Of a stretch of DNA of 6,601 nt, positions 1 to 6,250 are shown one piece after another. Both the position numbers and the translations under genes were made by a program. The notes under the pieces are model-generated. The model was not told the origin of the DNA and did not search any database. It worked only from the letters and a program-made list of their open reading frames with translations. Numbering within the stretch: the stretch's first letter is position 1; the number at the start of each line of letters is the position of its first letter. Location of the stretch: assembly GCA_002869305.1 (NCBI GenBank), contig PKTC01000406.1:1-6601 (forward strand). Reading direction: 5' to 3'. The stretch is from Marinilabiliales bacterium. GTDB lineage: Bacteria > Bacteroidota > Bacteroidia > Bacteroidales > UBA12077.

Positions 1-514
1 CTTTTGTTACAGAAGGGAAATATTGATCTGTTTCTGTATTAATGGGTGCTCCAATATTATAAGGCTCTCCCCAACTATCGCCTGTTCTATCCGAAACCCA
101 AATTTCCATTGATCCAGGTTCGTTTCCTTCAACTTGTTTATTGCTTGCAAAATAAAACTTTTTCCCATCGGGTGAAATATGAGGTTCTATAAAAATGTAA
201 TTAGGATTTGAAGCAAATTCAAGTACTTTTGGCTCTGTCCACTTTCCATTTACAATTTTTGTATAAAATATTGTTGAGTACTTAAAGTTTAAGGTATTTT
301 TACAAAAATAGATTTCTGAACCGTCAGGATAGATAGCAATATCTCTGTCTGCCAGCCCCGTAGAAACTATTTCAGGAGCAAATAAAATCGCTGAATCGCC
401 TGGTAATTCCTGTCCTAAATATTCTCCCGTTAAGTCCGGGAATTCTGTTTTTTTGTCTATTTGATCTGTGCATGCAGCAAATAGAATAATTCCCAAATAG
501 AAAAGTTTTTTCAT
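1..514 (-). CDS. PD40/WD40-like beta-propeller lipoprotein (3' end beyond the left edge)
   Basis: Partial gene read on the minus strand from ATG at 512-514; the first 171 codons are present and it runs off the left edge without a stop. The product begins MKKLFYLGIILFAAC, a lipoprotein signal with lipobox FAAC and lipidated Cys15, so the mature protein should be anchored in a membrane facing the periplasm or cell surface. PD40-type blade motifs follow: residues 57-71 (RDIAIYPDGSEIYF), 110-123 (EPHISPDGKKFYFASN) and the start of another at 163 (TDQYFPSVTK). The stretch before the first blade (GEYLGQELPG, then LFAPEIVSTG) is typical of Bacteroidota TolB-like/PD40 proteins. These usually act as binding or scaffold modules; no enzymatic function is visible. 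The start is fixed by the signal peptide. No clear promoter is seen in 515-626, and the terminator at 627-659 separates it from the upstream gene. Confidence 0.88.
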   Translation of the reverse strand, partial: MKKLFYLGIILFAACTDQIDKKTEFPDLTGEYLGQELPGDSAILFAPEIVSTGLADRDIAIYPDGSEIYFCKNTLNFKYSTIFYTKIVNGKWTEPKVLEFASNPNYIFIEPHISPDGKKFYFASNKQVEGNEPGSMEIWVSDRTGDSWGEPYNIGAPINTETDQYFPSVTK

Positions 515-626
515 AATTGTTAAGTTTAGTTTCTTTATAGATTATAATTAACGGTCTTTCCCTACTAATTTCAAATAATTTTCAACCAATTACAATATTT
601 ACTGCATTATTTTTATATATAACCAA

Positions 627-659
627 AAAGCCGCATTCGTTTCACACAAATGCGGCTTT
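627..659 (-). terminator. Rho-independent terminator of the glutathione peroxidase transcript
   Basis: A perfect 11-bp inverted repeat (AAAGCCGCATT at 627-637 and AATGCGGCTTT at 649-659) encloses an 11-nt loop. On the minus strand the stem ends in a run of five T (GGCTTTTTGG). It lies 17 bp past the stop codon of the minus-strand gene 677-1222 and upstream of the next minus-strand gene. It therefore fits as the end of the peroxidase transcript and implies that the lipoprotein gene has its own promoter. The stem is GC-rich against a very AT-rich background, so chance is unlikely. The plus strand also has a T-run after the stem, but no plus-strand gene reads into it. Confidence 0.88.
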
Positions 660-676
660 CTTTTTATACTATCAAT

Positions 677-1222
677 TTACATTTTTCCTTCAATCCAAGT
701 CACAATTTGTTCATCCATTGGGTTAGTCTTAGGATAAGCTACATCTACTAAATACCCCTTTTCATCAATCATATATTTTTGGAAATTCCATTTTACCTTT
801 GAATCTTTAACACCATTCAATTCTTTAGAAGTAAGCCATTCGTATAAAGGATCTATATCGCTTCCTTTAACCGATATCTTTGCCATCATTGGAAATGTAA
901 CATTATATTCAGAAGTGCAGAATTGCTTAATCTCTTCATTTGAACCTGGCTCCTGGCTCATAAAATTATTTGCTGGGAATCCGATTATTACAAAATCTTT
1001 TGAATTATATTTTTCATATAGTTTTTGTAAATCTTCGTATTGAGGTGTTAAACCACATTTTGATGCTGTATTTACAACCAAAACCTTTTTACCTTTAAAT
1101 ATGGATAAATCAACATTATTTCCTTCAATATCTTTTACTTTAAAATCATAAAATGTTTTAGATTGTGACATAACCGATATTGAAAATACCATGATTGCTA
1201 TAAATACGAATGTCTTTTTCAT
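677..1222 (-). CDS. Secreted cysteine-type glutathione peroxidase family protein
   Basis: Thiol peroxidase of the glutathione peroxidase (GPx) family, which reduces hydrogen peroxide and organic hydroperoxides. All family signatures are present. The peroxidatic Cys56 lies in NTASKCGLTPQY, and Gln90 in SQEPGSNEEI. Trp145 and Asn146 lie in KWNF. These four residues match the catalytic tetrad, with Cys in place of selenocysteine. Cys102 (QFCTSEYNVTFP) sits where the resolving cysteine of thioredoxin-dependent family members lies, so thioredoxin-like reductants are more likely than glutathione (inference). The middle cysteine found in many homologues (FPCNQF) is Ala84 here (FPANNF). Residues 1-19 form a Sec signal peptide without a lipobox, placing the enzyme in the periplasm. 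At 181 aa it is a full-length GPx domain plus signal. The start is supported by the signal peptide; there is no Shine-Dalgarno. It lies 69 bp downstream of the barrel gene with no terminator between, so co-transcription is possible. Confidence 0.95.
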   Translation of the reverse strand: MKKTFVFIAIMVFSISVMSQSKTFYDFKVKDIEGNNVDLSIFKGKKVLVVNTASKCGLTPQYEDLQKLYEKYNSKDFVIIGFPANNFMSQEPGSNEEIKQFCTSEYNVTFPMMAKISVKGSDIDPLYEWLTSKELNGVKDSKVKWNFQKYMIDEKGYLVDVAYPKTNPMDEQIVTWIEGKM

Positions 1223-1291
1223 AATTATTTTTTGTTTTAGAATTTACATTTAAACTCTAAACACAGAATTGATAATTATGTTCATTGTAAA

Positions 1292-1948
1292 CTATTTGTT
1301 GTTTAAAAAGAAGTAGCCTATTGAAAAATTCCAAAGAGTATTTTGAGAATTGGTATAGATTGAAGTTTCTCCTACATTAAAAAGATCTGTAAAAGTTAAC
1401 TGGTATCTTACCCCAATTTGAAACTCACCTATTTTATTACTAAATAATATCCCAGCTTCTCCAAGAACACTATAATCAAAATTATTTTGGACCTTTTTTT
1501 CATAGTATTCTCTTCGATAAAGTTCATTATTAACTTCTAAGCTTTCCTTTTCAGATATGTAATAACCAAAAGATGTTCCAAGGTTTACATAATATTTCAG
1601 ATTTTTCTTACCAAGTACAATCTGAGTAATCAACGGAAGTTCAATATAATCTAAACTTCTCTTATATGAATTATCGATTGTATCAAGTTTTTCTGTCCAT
1701 CCTTTTTGGGAGTAATTTAGTTCTATTTGTAATGCAAATAATCTTTCATTTTGATACTTAAATATAAGTCCGGCTTGATAACCAAAATGAGGGTTTGTTT
1801 TTACACCCGGTGAAAAATCTACTGAAGAATAGTTTACTCCCTGTTTTATTCCTAAAGCGAAATATGGCTTGTACTCATCTTGCCCAGACGAAAACAAACC
1901 ACAAAATAATAATATTGAAACAATAAATAATCTTTTCAAAATTTTCAT
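1292..1948 (-). CDS. Outer-membrane beta-barrel protein, PorT-like family
   Basis: A 218-aa protein with a Sec signal peptide (about residues 1-22, MKILKRLFIVSILLF... ending SSGQ), then alternating short polar/aromatic strands typical of small outer-membrane barrels. Examples are GIKQGVNYSSV (33-43), FGYQAGLIFKY (55-65), FALQIELNYSQKGW (71-84), YIELPLITQIVLG (101-113), YYVNLGTSFGYYIS (119-132), GEFQIGVRYQLTFTDLF (174-190) and a last strand WNFSIGYFFL (206-215). The NYSQKGW and YIELPL motifs are characteristic of the Bacteroidota PorT-like outer-membrane barrel family. The Cys at 16 is not in a good lipobox (LLFC), so a lipoprotein is unlikely. The molecular role of most members is unknown; structural or transport duties in the outer membrane are guesses. 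A promoter with TATATTTG lies directly upstream. It precedes the periplasmic peroxidase gene and may share its transcript. Confidence 0.85.
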   Translation of the reverse strand: MKILKRLFIVSILLFCGLFSSGQDEYKPYFALGIKQGVNYSSVDFSPGVKTNPHFGYQAGLIFKYQNERLFALQIELNYSQKGWTEKLDTIDNSYKRSLDYIELPLITQIVLGKKNLKYYVNLGTSFGYYISEKESLEVNNELYRREYYEKKVQNNFDYSVLGEAGILFSNKIGEFQIGVRYQLTFTDLFNVGETSIYTNSQNTLWNFSIGYFFLNNK

Positions 1949-1964
1949 TTTTATTTTAGAACAG

Positions 1965-1998
1965 CAAATATAACGAATAGTCTTTTTAAAACTCGCAA
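1965..1998 (-). promoter_or_regulatory. Bacteroidota-type promoter for the outer-membrane barrel gene
   Basis: On the minus strand, TTG (1998-1996) is followed after 23 bp by TATATTTG (1972-1965), an exact match to the Bacteroidota -7 consensus TAnnTTTG. The spacing is at the upper end of the accepted 17-23 bp range. Transcription would begin near 1958-1961, giving a leader of only about 10-13 nt before the ATG at 1946-1948. Confidence 0.6.
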
Positions 1999-2015
1999 TG
2001 CCATAACTTATATTT

Positions 2016-2041
2016 AAACAAGTTAAATTGAATTCTTGTTT
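2016..2041. repeat. Inverted repeat in the divergent intergenic region, possible operator
   Basis: AAACAAG (2016-2022) and CTTGTTT (2035-2041) form a perfect 7-bp inverted repeat with a 12-bp spacer. The centre coincides with the predicted -33 TTG (2028-2030) of the plus-strand promoter, a common place for a dimeric regulator to bind. The arms are AT-rich and short, so chance occurrence cannot be excluded. Confidence 0.25.
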
Positions 2042-2057
2042 TCATTTATTATATTTG
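2028..2057 (+). promoter_or_regulatory. Bacteroidota-type promoter for the seven-helix membrane protein
   Basis: TTG (2028-2030), a 19-bp spacer and TATATTTG (2050-2057) match the TTG-N17-23-TAnnTTTG consensus fully. The predicted start near 2062-2064 leaves a leader of about 13-15 nt before the ATG at 2077. The -7 octamer is identical to that of the divergent promoter at 1965-1972. Confidence 0.7.
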
Positions 2058-2076
2058 TTATATAAGTGTTAAAGAG

Positions 2077-2832
2077 ATGTATTACGAACAACCATCCATT
2101 TTTCCTTTTGGTTTGCGTATTGACGAGCCAGTTACCACCTTAACTGATTTATTTGTTTCATTTATATGCTTTTATGCCTTCTTCAAATTGAACAAAATTG
2201 ATGTTAAAAACAAAGTTCATCTTTACTTAAAATATTACTTCTTAAGTATGGGAATTGCCACAACTATTGGAGGTATAATTGGACATGGATTTATATACTT
2301 ATTCGATGCTCAATGGACTGCACCTGAGGGTTTTATTAGAGTTTTAGGTAAAATATTTGGTGAAGAAATATTAAAAGACGTTGCAAATCCCTGGAAATTA
2401 CCTGGTTGGTTAACTAGTATGTTTTCAATAGCTCTGGTAGAAAGAGCCTCCATTGAATATGCCCGCCCTCTCATTAATCGTAAAGTTGTAACTTTTTTTG
2501 CATGGTTAAATGTTATAGAACTTTTAACCTTTGTTACAATTACATTTGCCAGTTTAAATTTCTTTTTTGTGGAAGTGCATTCAGCTTATGGATTATTACT
2601 TGTTGTAACAAGTTTTAATTTGTTGGTTTATTTAAAAACCAAGAAAAAAGGAAGTAAGCTTTTTCTCATAGCTGTAGGATTTTCAGCCATAGGAGCGTTA
2701 TTTTTTATGAATAAATGGGGATTCTCGCCCTGGTTTAATCACTACGATATTAGTCATGTATTAATGACATTTAGTGCACTTTATTTTTATATAGGCTCTA
2801 AAGAAATATTAAACGATCCTATTTTATTGTAG
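2077..2832 (+). CDS. Multi-pass (about 7 TM) inner-membrane protein of unknown function
   Basis: A 251-aa protein with about seven hydrophobic segments, roughly at residues 19-37, 52-77, 108-120, 136-160, 168-186, 193-211 and 225-240; no cleavable signal. I do not recognise it as a characterised family. Conserved-looking polar residues sit at or inside the membrane: Glu17 and Asp24 (EPVTTLTD), His70 (GGIIGHGF), Asp77, Glu122 (LVERAS), His168 and the last-helix motif WFNHYDISHVLM with His222, Asp224 and His227. Histidines in helix 2 and at the start of helix 7 recall the CREST superfamily (alkaline ceramidases, PAQR receptors), membrane hydrolases with a zinc site. The exact HxxxH spacing is absent, however (His222 and His227 are five apart), so this is a suggestion only. 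It has its own promoter, is divergent from the outer-membrane barrel gene, and is separated by 182 bp and another promoter from the symporter operon. The start is supported by the short predicted leader. Confidence 0.8.
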   Translation: MYYEQPSIFPFGLRIDEPVTTLTDLFVSFICFYAFFKLNKIDVKNKVHLYLKYYFLSMGIATTIGGIIGHGFIYLFDAQWTAPEGFIRVLGKIFGEEILKDVANPWKLPGWLTSMFSIALVERASIEYARPLINRKVVTFFAWLNVIELLTFVTITFASLNFFFVEVHSAYGLLLVVTSFNLLVYLKTKKKGSKLFLIAVGFSAIGALFFMNKWGFSPWFNHYDISHVLMTFSALYFYIGSKEILNDPILL

Positions 2833-2949
2833 AAGCTCCATAAGTATCTATATATCTGTATGTTTCGTTTTTAAAAATGCAAAGTATTATTTTTGAACGT
2901 TTTATGGAAATAACACTAAATAATGTGCTAAAAAACAGTCCTTAACTCG

Positions 2950-2979
2950 TTGATTATCTACAATAAAAATTTATCTTAG
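2950..2979 (+). promoter_or_regulatory. Probable promoter of the symporter-TPR-Cache operon
   Basis: TTG (2950-2952), a 19-bp spacer and TATCTTAG (2972-2979) match the Bacteroidota consensus TTG-N17-23-TAnnTTTG with one mismatch in the -7 element. Transcription would start near 2986, giving a leader of about 29 nt before the ATG at 3015. An inverted repeat (2970-2994) covers the -7 element and the start site. A second -7-like TATTTTTG at 2888-2895 lacks a TTG at the right distance. Confidence 0.5.
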
Positions 2980-2994
2980 GCCATCCTAAATAAA
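2970..2994. repeat. Imperfect inverted repeat over the operon promoter, possible operator
   Basis: TTTATcTTAGG (2970-2980) and CCTAAATAAA (2985-2994) pair over ten positions with one unpaired C at 2975 and a 4-bp centre (CCAT). It covers the predicted -7 element and transcription start of the four-gene operon, where a repressor or other regulator could act. The core, TTAGG-CCAT-CCTAA, is the only GC-containing part; the outer arms are A/T only. Confidence 0.3.
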
Positions 2995-3014
2995 AACAAT
3001 TAAACTAATTTAAC

Positions 3015-3767
3015 ATGGAATCTAATCAGAATGATTATCACATTAGTTTTTTTAGACCAACTACTGTTCAGGCTAAATGGAACAGAAATTTGGCAATTAA
3101 ACTGATCTTAATTTGGGCTGTAGCGGTTTTTGGCTTTCATTTTCTATTAAAAGCTATTGAAAAACCTACCCCCGAGGCAGCTTATTTAAATTATAAAGAA
3201 GTATGGGGGAATGTTATGATGGATAATGCTTCTACAGCAGAATTGCAATCCTTTGCTCATTCTTCATTATCAGTACTAGGTAAAGTATTTGTCAGCTCTG
3301 AAGAAAAAGCAGTACTTAGCAATGCACTTAGCTGGACAACATTTCAGCTAGCCGATTCGGCTCAAAAAGAATTGATTTTTGAACAAGTTGTAGAATTCGA
3401 GAAACTTAAAAGTGAGATTACTTCTATTTCTGATCCTGATTACATAGGTGCTAAAAATAAAATTTCTCAATTAGTGAGCCCTATTTTAGGATTAGAAAAT
3501 AATGATCCTCGAAAAAATATCGTTTCAATAAGTCTTGTATCTTCGGATTTAAAAGAGTTTAATGCTGAAAACAAAGATGCTTTTCCTGCAATAATGACAA
3601 AATATCTAATTCATAATCAGTCTTTCTTAACTGATTTTAAATTTCTAGGGTTCCCATTCCATTATTTTTATTCAGCTGTATTTTTATTAATACTATTCGT
3701 ATTCTTATGTTGGATATATTGTGTGCGAGTTGATGCTATGAATTTAAAATTAGACATTGAAGAGTAA
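3015..3767 (+). CDS. DUF4212-type small subunit of a sodium:solute symporter, with a large periplasmic insertion
   Basis: A 250-aa protein. Residues 14-46 (RPTTVQAKWNRNLAIKL, then a helix containing LIWAVAVFGFHFLL) match the first half of the DUF4212 small subunit (TIGR03647 type): a basic N-terminus with a WxxN motif, then one helix. Residues 204-243 (FLTDFKFLGFPFHYFYS, a helix near 217-236, then CVRVDAMNL) match its second half. In ordinary members (roughly 80-100 aa) only a few residues join these halves; here about 155 intervene (49-203). Basic residues flank both outer ends, so both termini should be cytoplasmic and the insertion periplasmic. The insertion is polar and probably helical, has no cysteine, and resembles no domain I know. 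Family knowledge: the small subunit accompanies a large SSS permease, which follows after 26 bp. The start follows a predicted 29-nt leader; no Shine-Dalgarno is visible. Family assignment is firm from both halves and the neighbour; the role of the insertion is unknown. Confidence 0.85.
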   Translation: MESNQNDYHISFFRPTTVQAKWNRNLAIKLILIWAVAVFGFHFLLKAIEKPTPEAAYLNYKEVWGNVMMDNASTAELQSFAHSSLSVLGKVFVSSEEKAVLSNALSWTTFQLADSAQKELIFEQVVEFEKLKSEITSISDPDYIGAKNKISQLVSPILGLENNDPRKNIVSISLVSSDLKEFNAENKDAFPAIMTKYLIHNQSFLTDFKFLGFPFHYFYSAVFLLILFVFLCWIYCVRVDAMNLKLDIEE

Positions 3768-3793
3768 AAAGTAAAATTCAAAAAATTAGAAAG

Positions 3794-5464
3794 ATGAAAA
3801 AATTATTACTACCATTAATATTATTACTTTCTCCCTCTTTGTTATTTGCAGCAGGCGCATCTACACAATTAGAAGGAGGTTTTAAAGTTGGACCTGCAAT
3901 TATATTAATTACGATCTTATGTGTTTTTGTTCTAGTAGGAATTTTCTTTAGAGCAAAAGACACTGCTGACTTTTATGCAGCAGGAAGAGGAATTTCAAGA
4001 GTTGGTTCAGGGATGGCAATAGCCTCAAACTGGATGAGCGCAGCCTCTTTTCTTGGTATGGCTGCTATCATGTATGGTTCTGGATACCATGGCTTAGCCT
4101 ATGTTGTAGGATGGACTGGAGGATATGTGCTCTTGCTAATTCTTATGGCAGGTCAAATACGAAAATATGGAAAATATACCGCTGCCGACTTTATTGGTGA
4201 TCGTTATTATTCGCAAACTCTTAGAGCAGTTGGAGCTATTATTGCAATATTAATTTCTATTTCCTATTGCGTAGGACAATTTGGAGGTATTGGTTTAATG
4301 TTTAAATGGATACTTGGAATAGACTATACTTTTGCAGTTATCTTAGGAGGTGGTGTTGTATTATTATATACATTAATTTCCGGCATGCTTGGTGTTACTA
4401 AAAATATGCAAATACAATATGTAATTATCATTATATCTTTTATAATTCCATTATTTATTTTAACTGCTAAATTTGATTATTTCTGGGTACTGCCACAAAT
4501 CGGTTATGGTTCAGTAGTTACAGATATTGTTTCAGGTGTTAATTTATCCGAAGCAACTCAAATGTTTAATGCATTGGGTCATGAATATGCAATCGTTCCT
4601 TCTCCTGAATTTGCAATGCCATGGGATACTGCAACAGGTCAAAGTTTCTTTCAATGGATGGCAATTGCTTTTTCATTAATGGTTGGTACTGCTGGTTTAC
4701 CTCACGTTATACAAAGATTCTATGTGGTTCCTAAAGCACGTGATGCACGTTGGTCAGTAGTATGGGGATTATTCTTTATTTGCATTCTATATTGGAGTGC
4801 TCCTGCATATTCCGCTTTTGGAAAGATTCTATCAGCTAATCCTGAAGTAGGCAAATTGGCTAAAGATGCTATTGTTGTATATACAGCGCAATTAGGTAAT
4901 ATTAATCCATTAATAGTAGGATTATTAGCTGCTGGAGGAGTATCTGCAGCATTCTCAACAGTTTCTGGATTATTGGTGGCTGGTTCATCAGCATTTGCTC
5001 ACGATTTATATGTAAAAATAATCAGTCCAAATTCTTCTCCAAAAAGGCAATTACTTATGGCAAGAATAGCAACAATAATCATGGCGATTATTGTAACAGC
5101 AATTGCTCTTTTAAAACTTGGTTTAATTGCACAATTAGTGGCAGTTGCCTTCTCTTTAGCAGGTTGTACCATATTTCCCATTTTCTTACTTGGAATATGG
5201 TGGAGTGATTCAAACAAACAAGGTGCTATTGCAGGACTAATAGCAGGTGGATTAGTTTCTTTAATAGCAATAACTTATTTCGTAGCTAGCGCAAAAGGAG
5301 TTGAACTACCATATGCAACCTTTATTACTAAATGGTTAGGAGCTTGGTATTTTGCATGGATTGGTGCTCCGCTTGCAATAATTGTTAATATTATTGTTTC
5401 TAAGCTTACACCGACCACACCGCTTGAAATACGTAAATTCTTAGTATTAAATGTTCACTCATAA
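3794..5464 (+). CDS. Sodium:solute symporter large subunit, SSS family, VC_2705 type
   Basis: A 556-aa inner-membrane permease of the solute:sodium symporter (SSS) family, which uses the Na+ gradient to import small solutes. It has an N-terminal signal-like segment (1-20, MKKLLLPLILLLSP... LFAAG), as in the acetate permease ActP. The first core helix carries the signature DFYAAGRGISRVGSGMAIAS (59-78) and then NWMSAASFLGM. Further landmarks are VGTAGLPHVIQRFY (297-310) and AAFSTVSGLLVAGSSA (385-400) followed by HDLY. Ala385, Ser388 and Thr389 correspond to Ala337, Ser340 and Thr341 of the PutP sodium site. Pairing with a DUF4212 small subunit 26 bp upstream points to the VC_2705 subfamily rather than ActP, which pairs with a DUF485 protein. 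The substrate is not known from sequence; short carboxylates such as acetate, lactate or pyruvate are the likeliest class by family. Length is normal and the stop codon overlaps the next start. Confidence 0.93.
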   Translation: MKKLLLPLILLLSPSLLFAAGASTQLEGGFKVGPAIILITILCVFVLVGIFFRAKDTADFYAAGRGISRVGSGMAIASNWMSAASFLGMAAIMYGSGYHGLAYVVGWTGGYVLLLILMAGQIRKYGKYTAADFIGDRYYSQTLRAVGAIIAILISISYCVGQFGGIGLMFKWILGIDYTFAVILGGGVVLLYTLISGMLGVTKNMQIQYVIIIISFIIPLFILTAKFDYFWVLPQIGYGSVVTDIVSGVNLSEATQMFNALGHEYAIVPSPEFAMPWDTATGQSFFQWMAIAFSLMVGTAGLPHVIQRFYVVPKARDARWSVVWGLFFICILYWSAPAYSAFGKILSANPEVGKLAKDAIVVYTAQLGNINPLIVGLLAAGGVSAAFSTVSGLLVAGSSAFAHDLYVKIISPNSSPKRQLLMARIATIIMAIIVTAIALLKLGLIAQLVAVAFSLAGCTIFPIFLLGIWWSDSNKQGAIAGLIAGGLVSLIAITYFVASAKGVELPYATFITKWLGAWYFAWIGAPLAIIVNIIVSKLTPTTPLEIRKFLVLNVHS

Positions 5465-6243
5465 TGAGTACATTACTTAATAAAAATAAAAGAGCACTCA
5501 TCCTTGTGATGATTGCTCTTTCTTTAATTGTATTACTTTTTTCTTATTTCTACTATCATCATGTTAATTCATCCAAAGATCCAAGAATTAAATATGCTCG
5601 TGAGTTATACGAAAATTACAATGATTTAACAGTTCAAAATAACTTTGTAGCAATTTTTTCTTTGCTTGATTCTGTTGAGTATAATTATCGAAAAATTGAT
5701 CATTATCAGAAATCATTTGAAGTAGGAGTTTTATATAATAATAGAGCAGCAGCATATTTAACTATGGCTTTGTACGATAACAGGCCAGAAAAATATATGC
5801 TCTTATCAAAAGATTCTCTTTTATATTTGGCGCAACAAAATGTTTATAAAAGTATTTCTATATATAAATCATGGCTTAGTCAATTTGATCAATTAACAAC
5901 TTCAGCACAAATTGAAAAATTTATTTCTGGTAATTTTTTTATAGGGCTTGAAAAGTATTCAAAAAAGGAGAAAAGTAATTTTCTTAAAAGCCGAATAAAG
6001 GAAATTGAGACAGCCCAATACGAAACTAAAAGGAGATTATCAGTAGCCTATACCAATTTAGGGATTATTCATCGGCATTTTGAAGATTACGAAAATGCGA
6101 TTAATAGTTACCAAAAAGCAATAGAACTTTGGGATCAAAATCTAAATGCAGAAAACAATTTGAATATTTTACTTGGAAAACCCTTGAAAAAAAGGAATTT
6201 AATTCAGAAATTATTCCCTCCTAAACGCAAAGAGGAAAAATAA
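5464..6243 (+). CDS. Membrane-anchored TPR protein coupled to the symporter
   Basis: A 259-aa protein with a short basic N-terminus (NKNKR, 6-10), one membrane helix (about 11-31) and a long soluble helical region. Positive charges before the helix predict that the soluble part faces the periplasm. One clear TPR unit lies at about residues 193-226 (AYTNLGIIHRHFEDYENAIN, then YQKAIELW), with a partial second helix pair after it (AENNLNILLG). A weaker TPR-like pair may lie near 84-135 (VLYNNRAAAYLTMAL). The C-terminus is strongly basic (KKRNLIQKLFPPKRKEEK). TPRs bind proteins or peptides, so an adaptor role is likely; the partner is unknown. The ATG shares one base with the symporter stop (TAATG), which indicates translational coupling, and the next gene starts 7 bp after its stop. 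This places it between transporter and sensor. I do not recognise a named family. Confidence 0.8.
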   Translation: MSTLLNKNKRALILVMIALSLIVLLFSYFYYHHVNSSKDPRIKYARELYENYNDLTVQNNFVAIFSLLDSVEYNYRKIDHYQKSFEVGVLYNNRAAAYLTMALYDNRPEKYMLLSKDSLLYLAQQNVYKSISIYKSWLSQFDQLTTSAQIEKFISGNFFIGLEKYSKKEKSNFLKSRIKEIETAQYETKRRLSVAYTNLGIIHRHFEDYENAINSYQKAIELWDQNLNAENNLNILLGKPLKKRNLIQKLFPPKRKEEK

Positions 6244-6250
6244 TACAATA

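Noticed and set aside
1223..1291. Separate promoter or terminator between the barrel gene and the peroxidase gene
   Set aside because: No TAnnTTTG with suitable TTG and no stable hairpin with T-run could be found in these 69 bp; read-through from upstream is the simpler view.
2049..2065. Inverted repeat TTATAT-TTGTT-ATATAA next to the plus-strand promoter
   Set aside because: Arms are A/T only and 6 bp long in a very AT-rich region; it is most easily explained by the -7 element itself.
2888..2895. TATTTTTG as an alternative promoter for the operon
   Set aside because: Matches the -7 consensus but no TTG lies 17-23 bp upstream; the pair at 2950-2979 fits better and lies closer to the gene.
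2904..2945. Short plus-strand frame (MEITLNNVLKNSP) upstream of the operon, just after a TATTTTTG element; possible leader peptide
   Set aside because: Only 13 codons, no run of regulatory codons, no attenuator hairpin after it, and the TATTTTTG lacks a TTG at promoter distance.
3778..3963. Minus-strand open frame of 61 codons
   Set aside because: It lies antisense to the start of the symporter gene, has no family resemblance or promoter, and its composition is that of a reverse-strand shadow.
4999..5217. Minus-strand open frame of 72 codons
   Set aside because: Fully antisense inside the symporter coding region, whose protein matches a known family across this stretch; no independent support.
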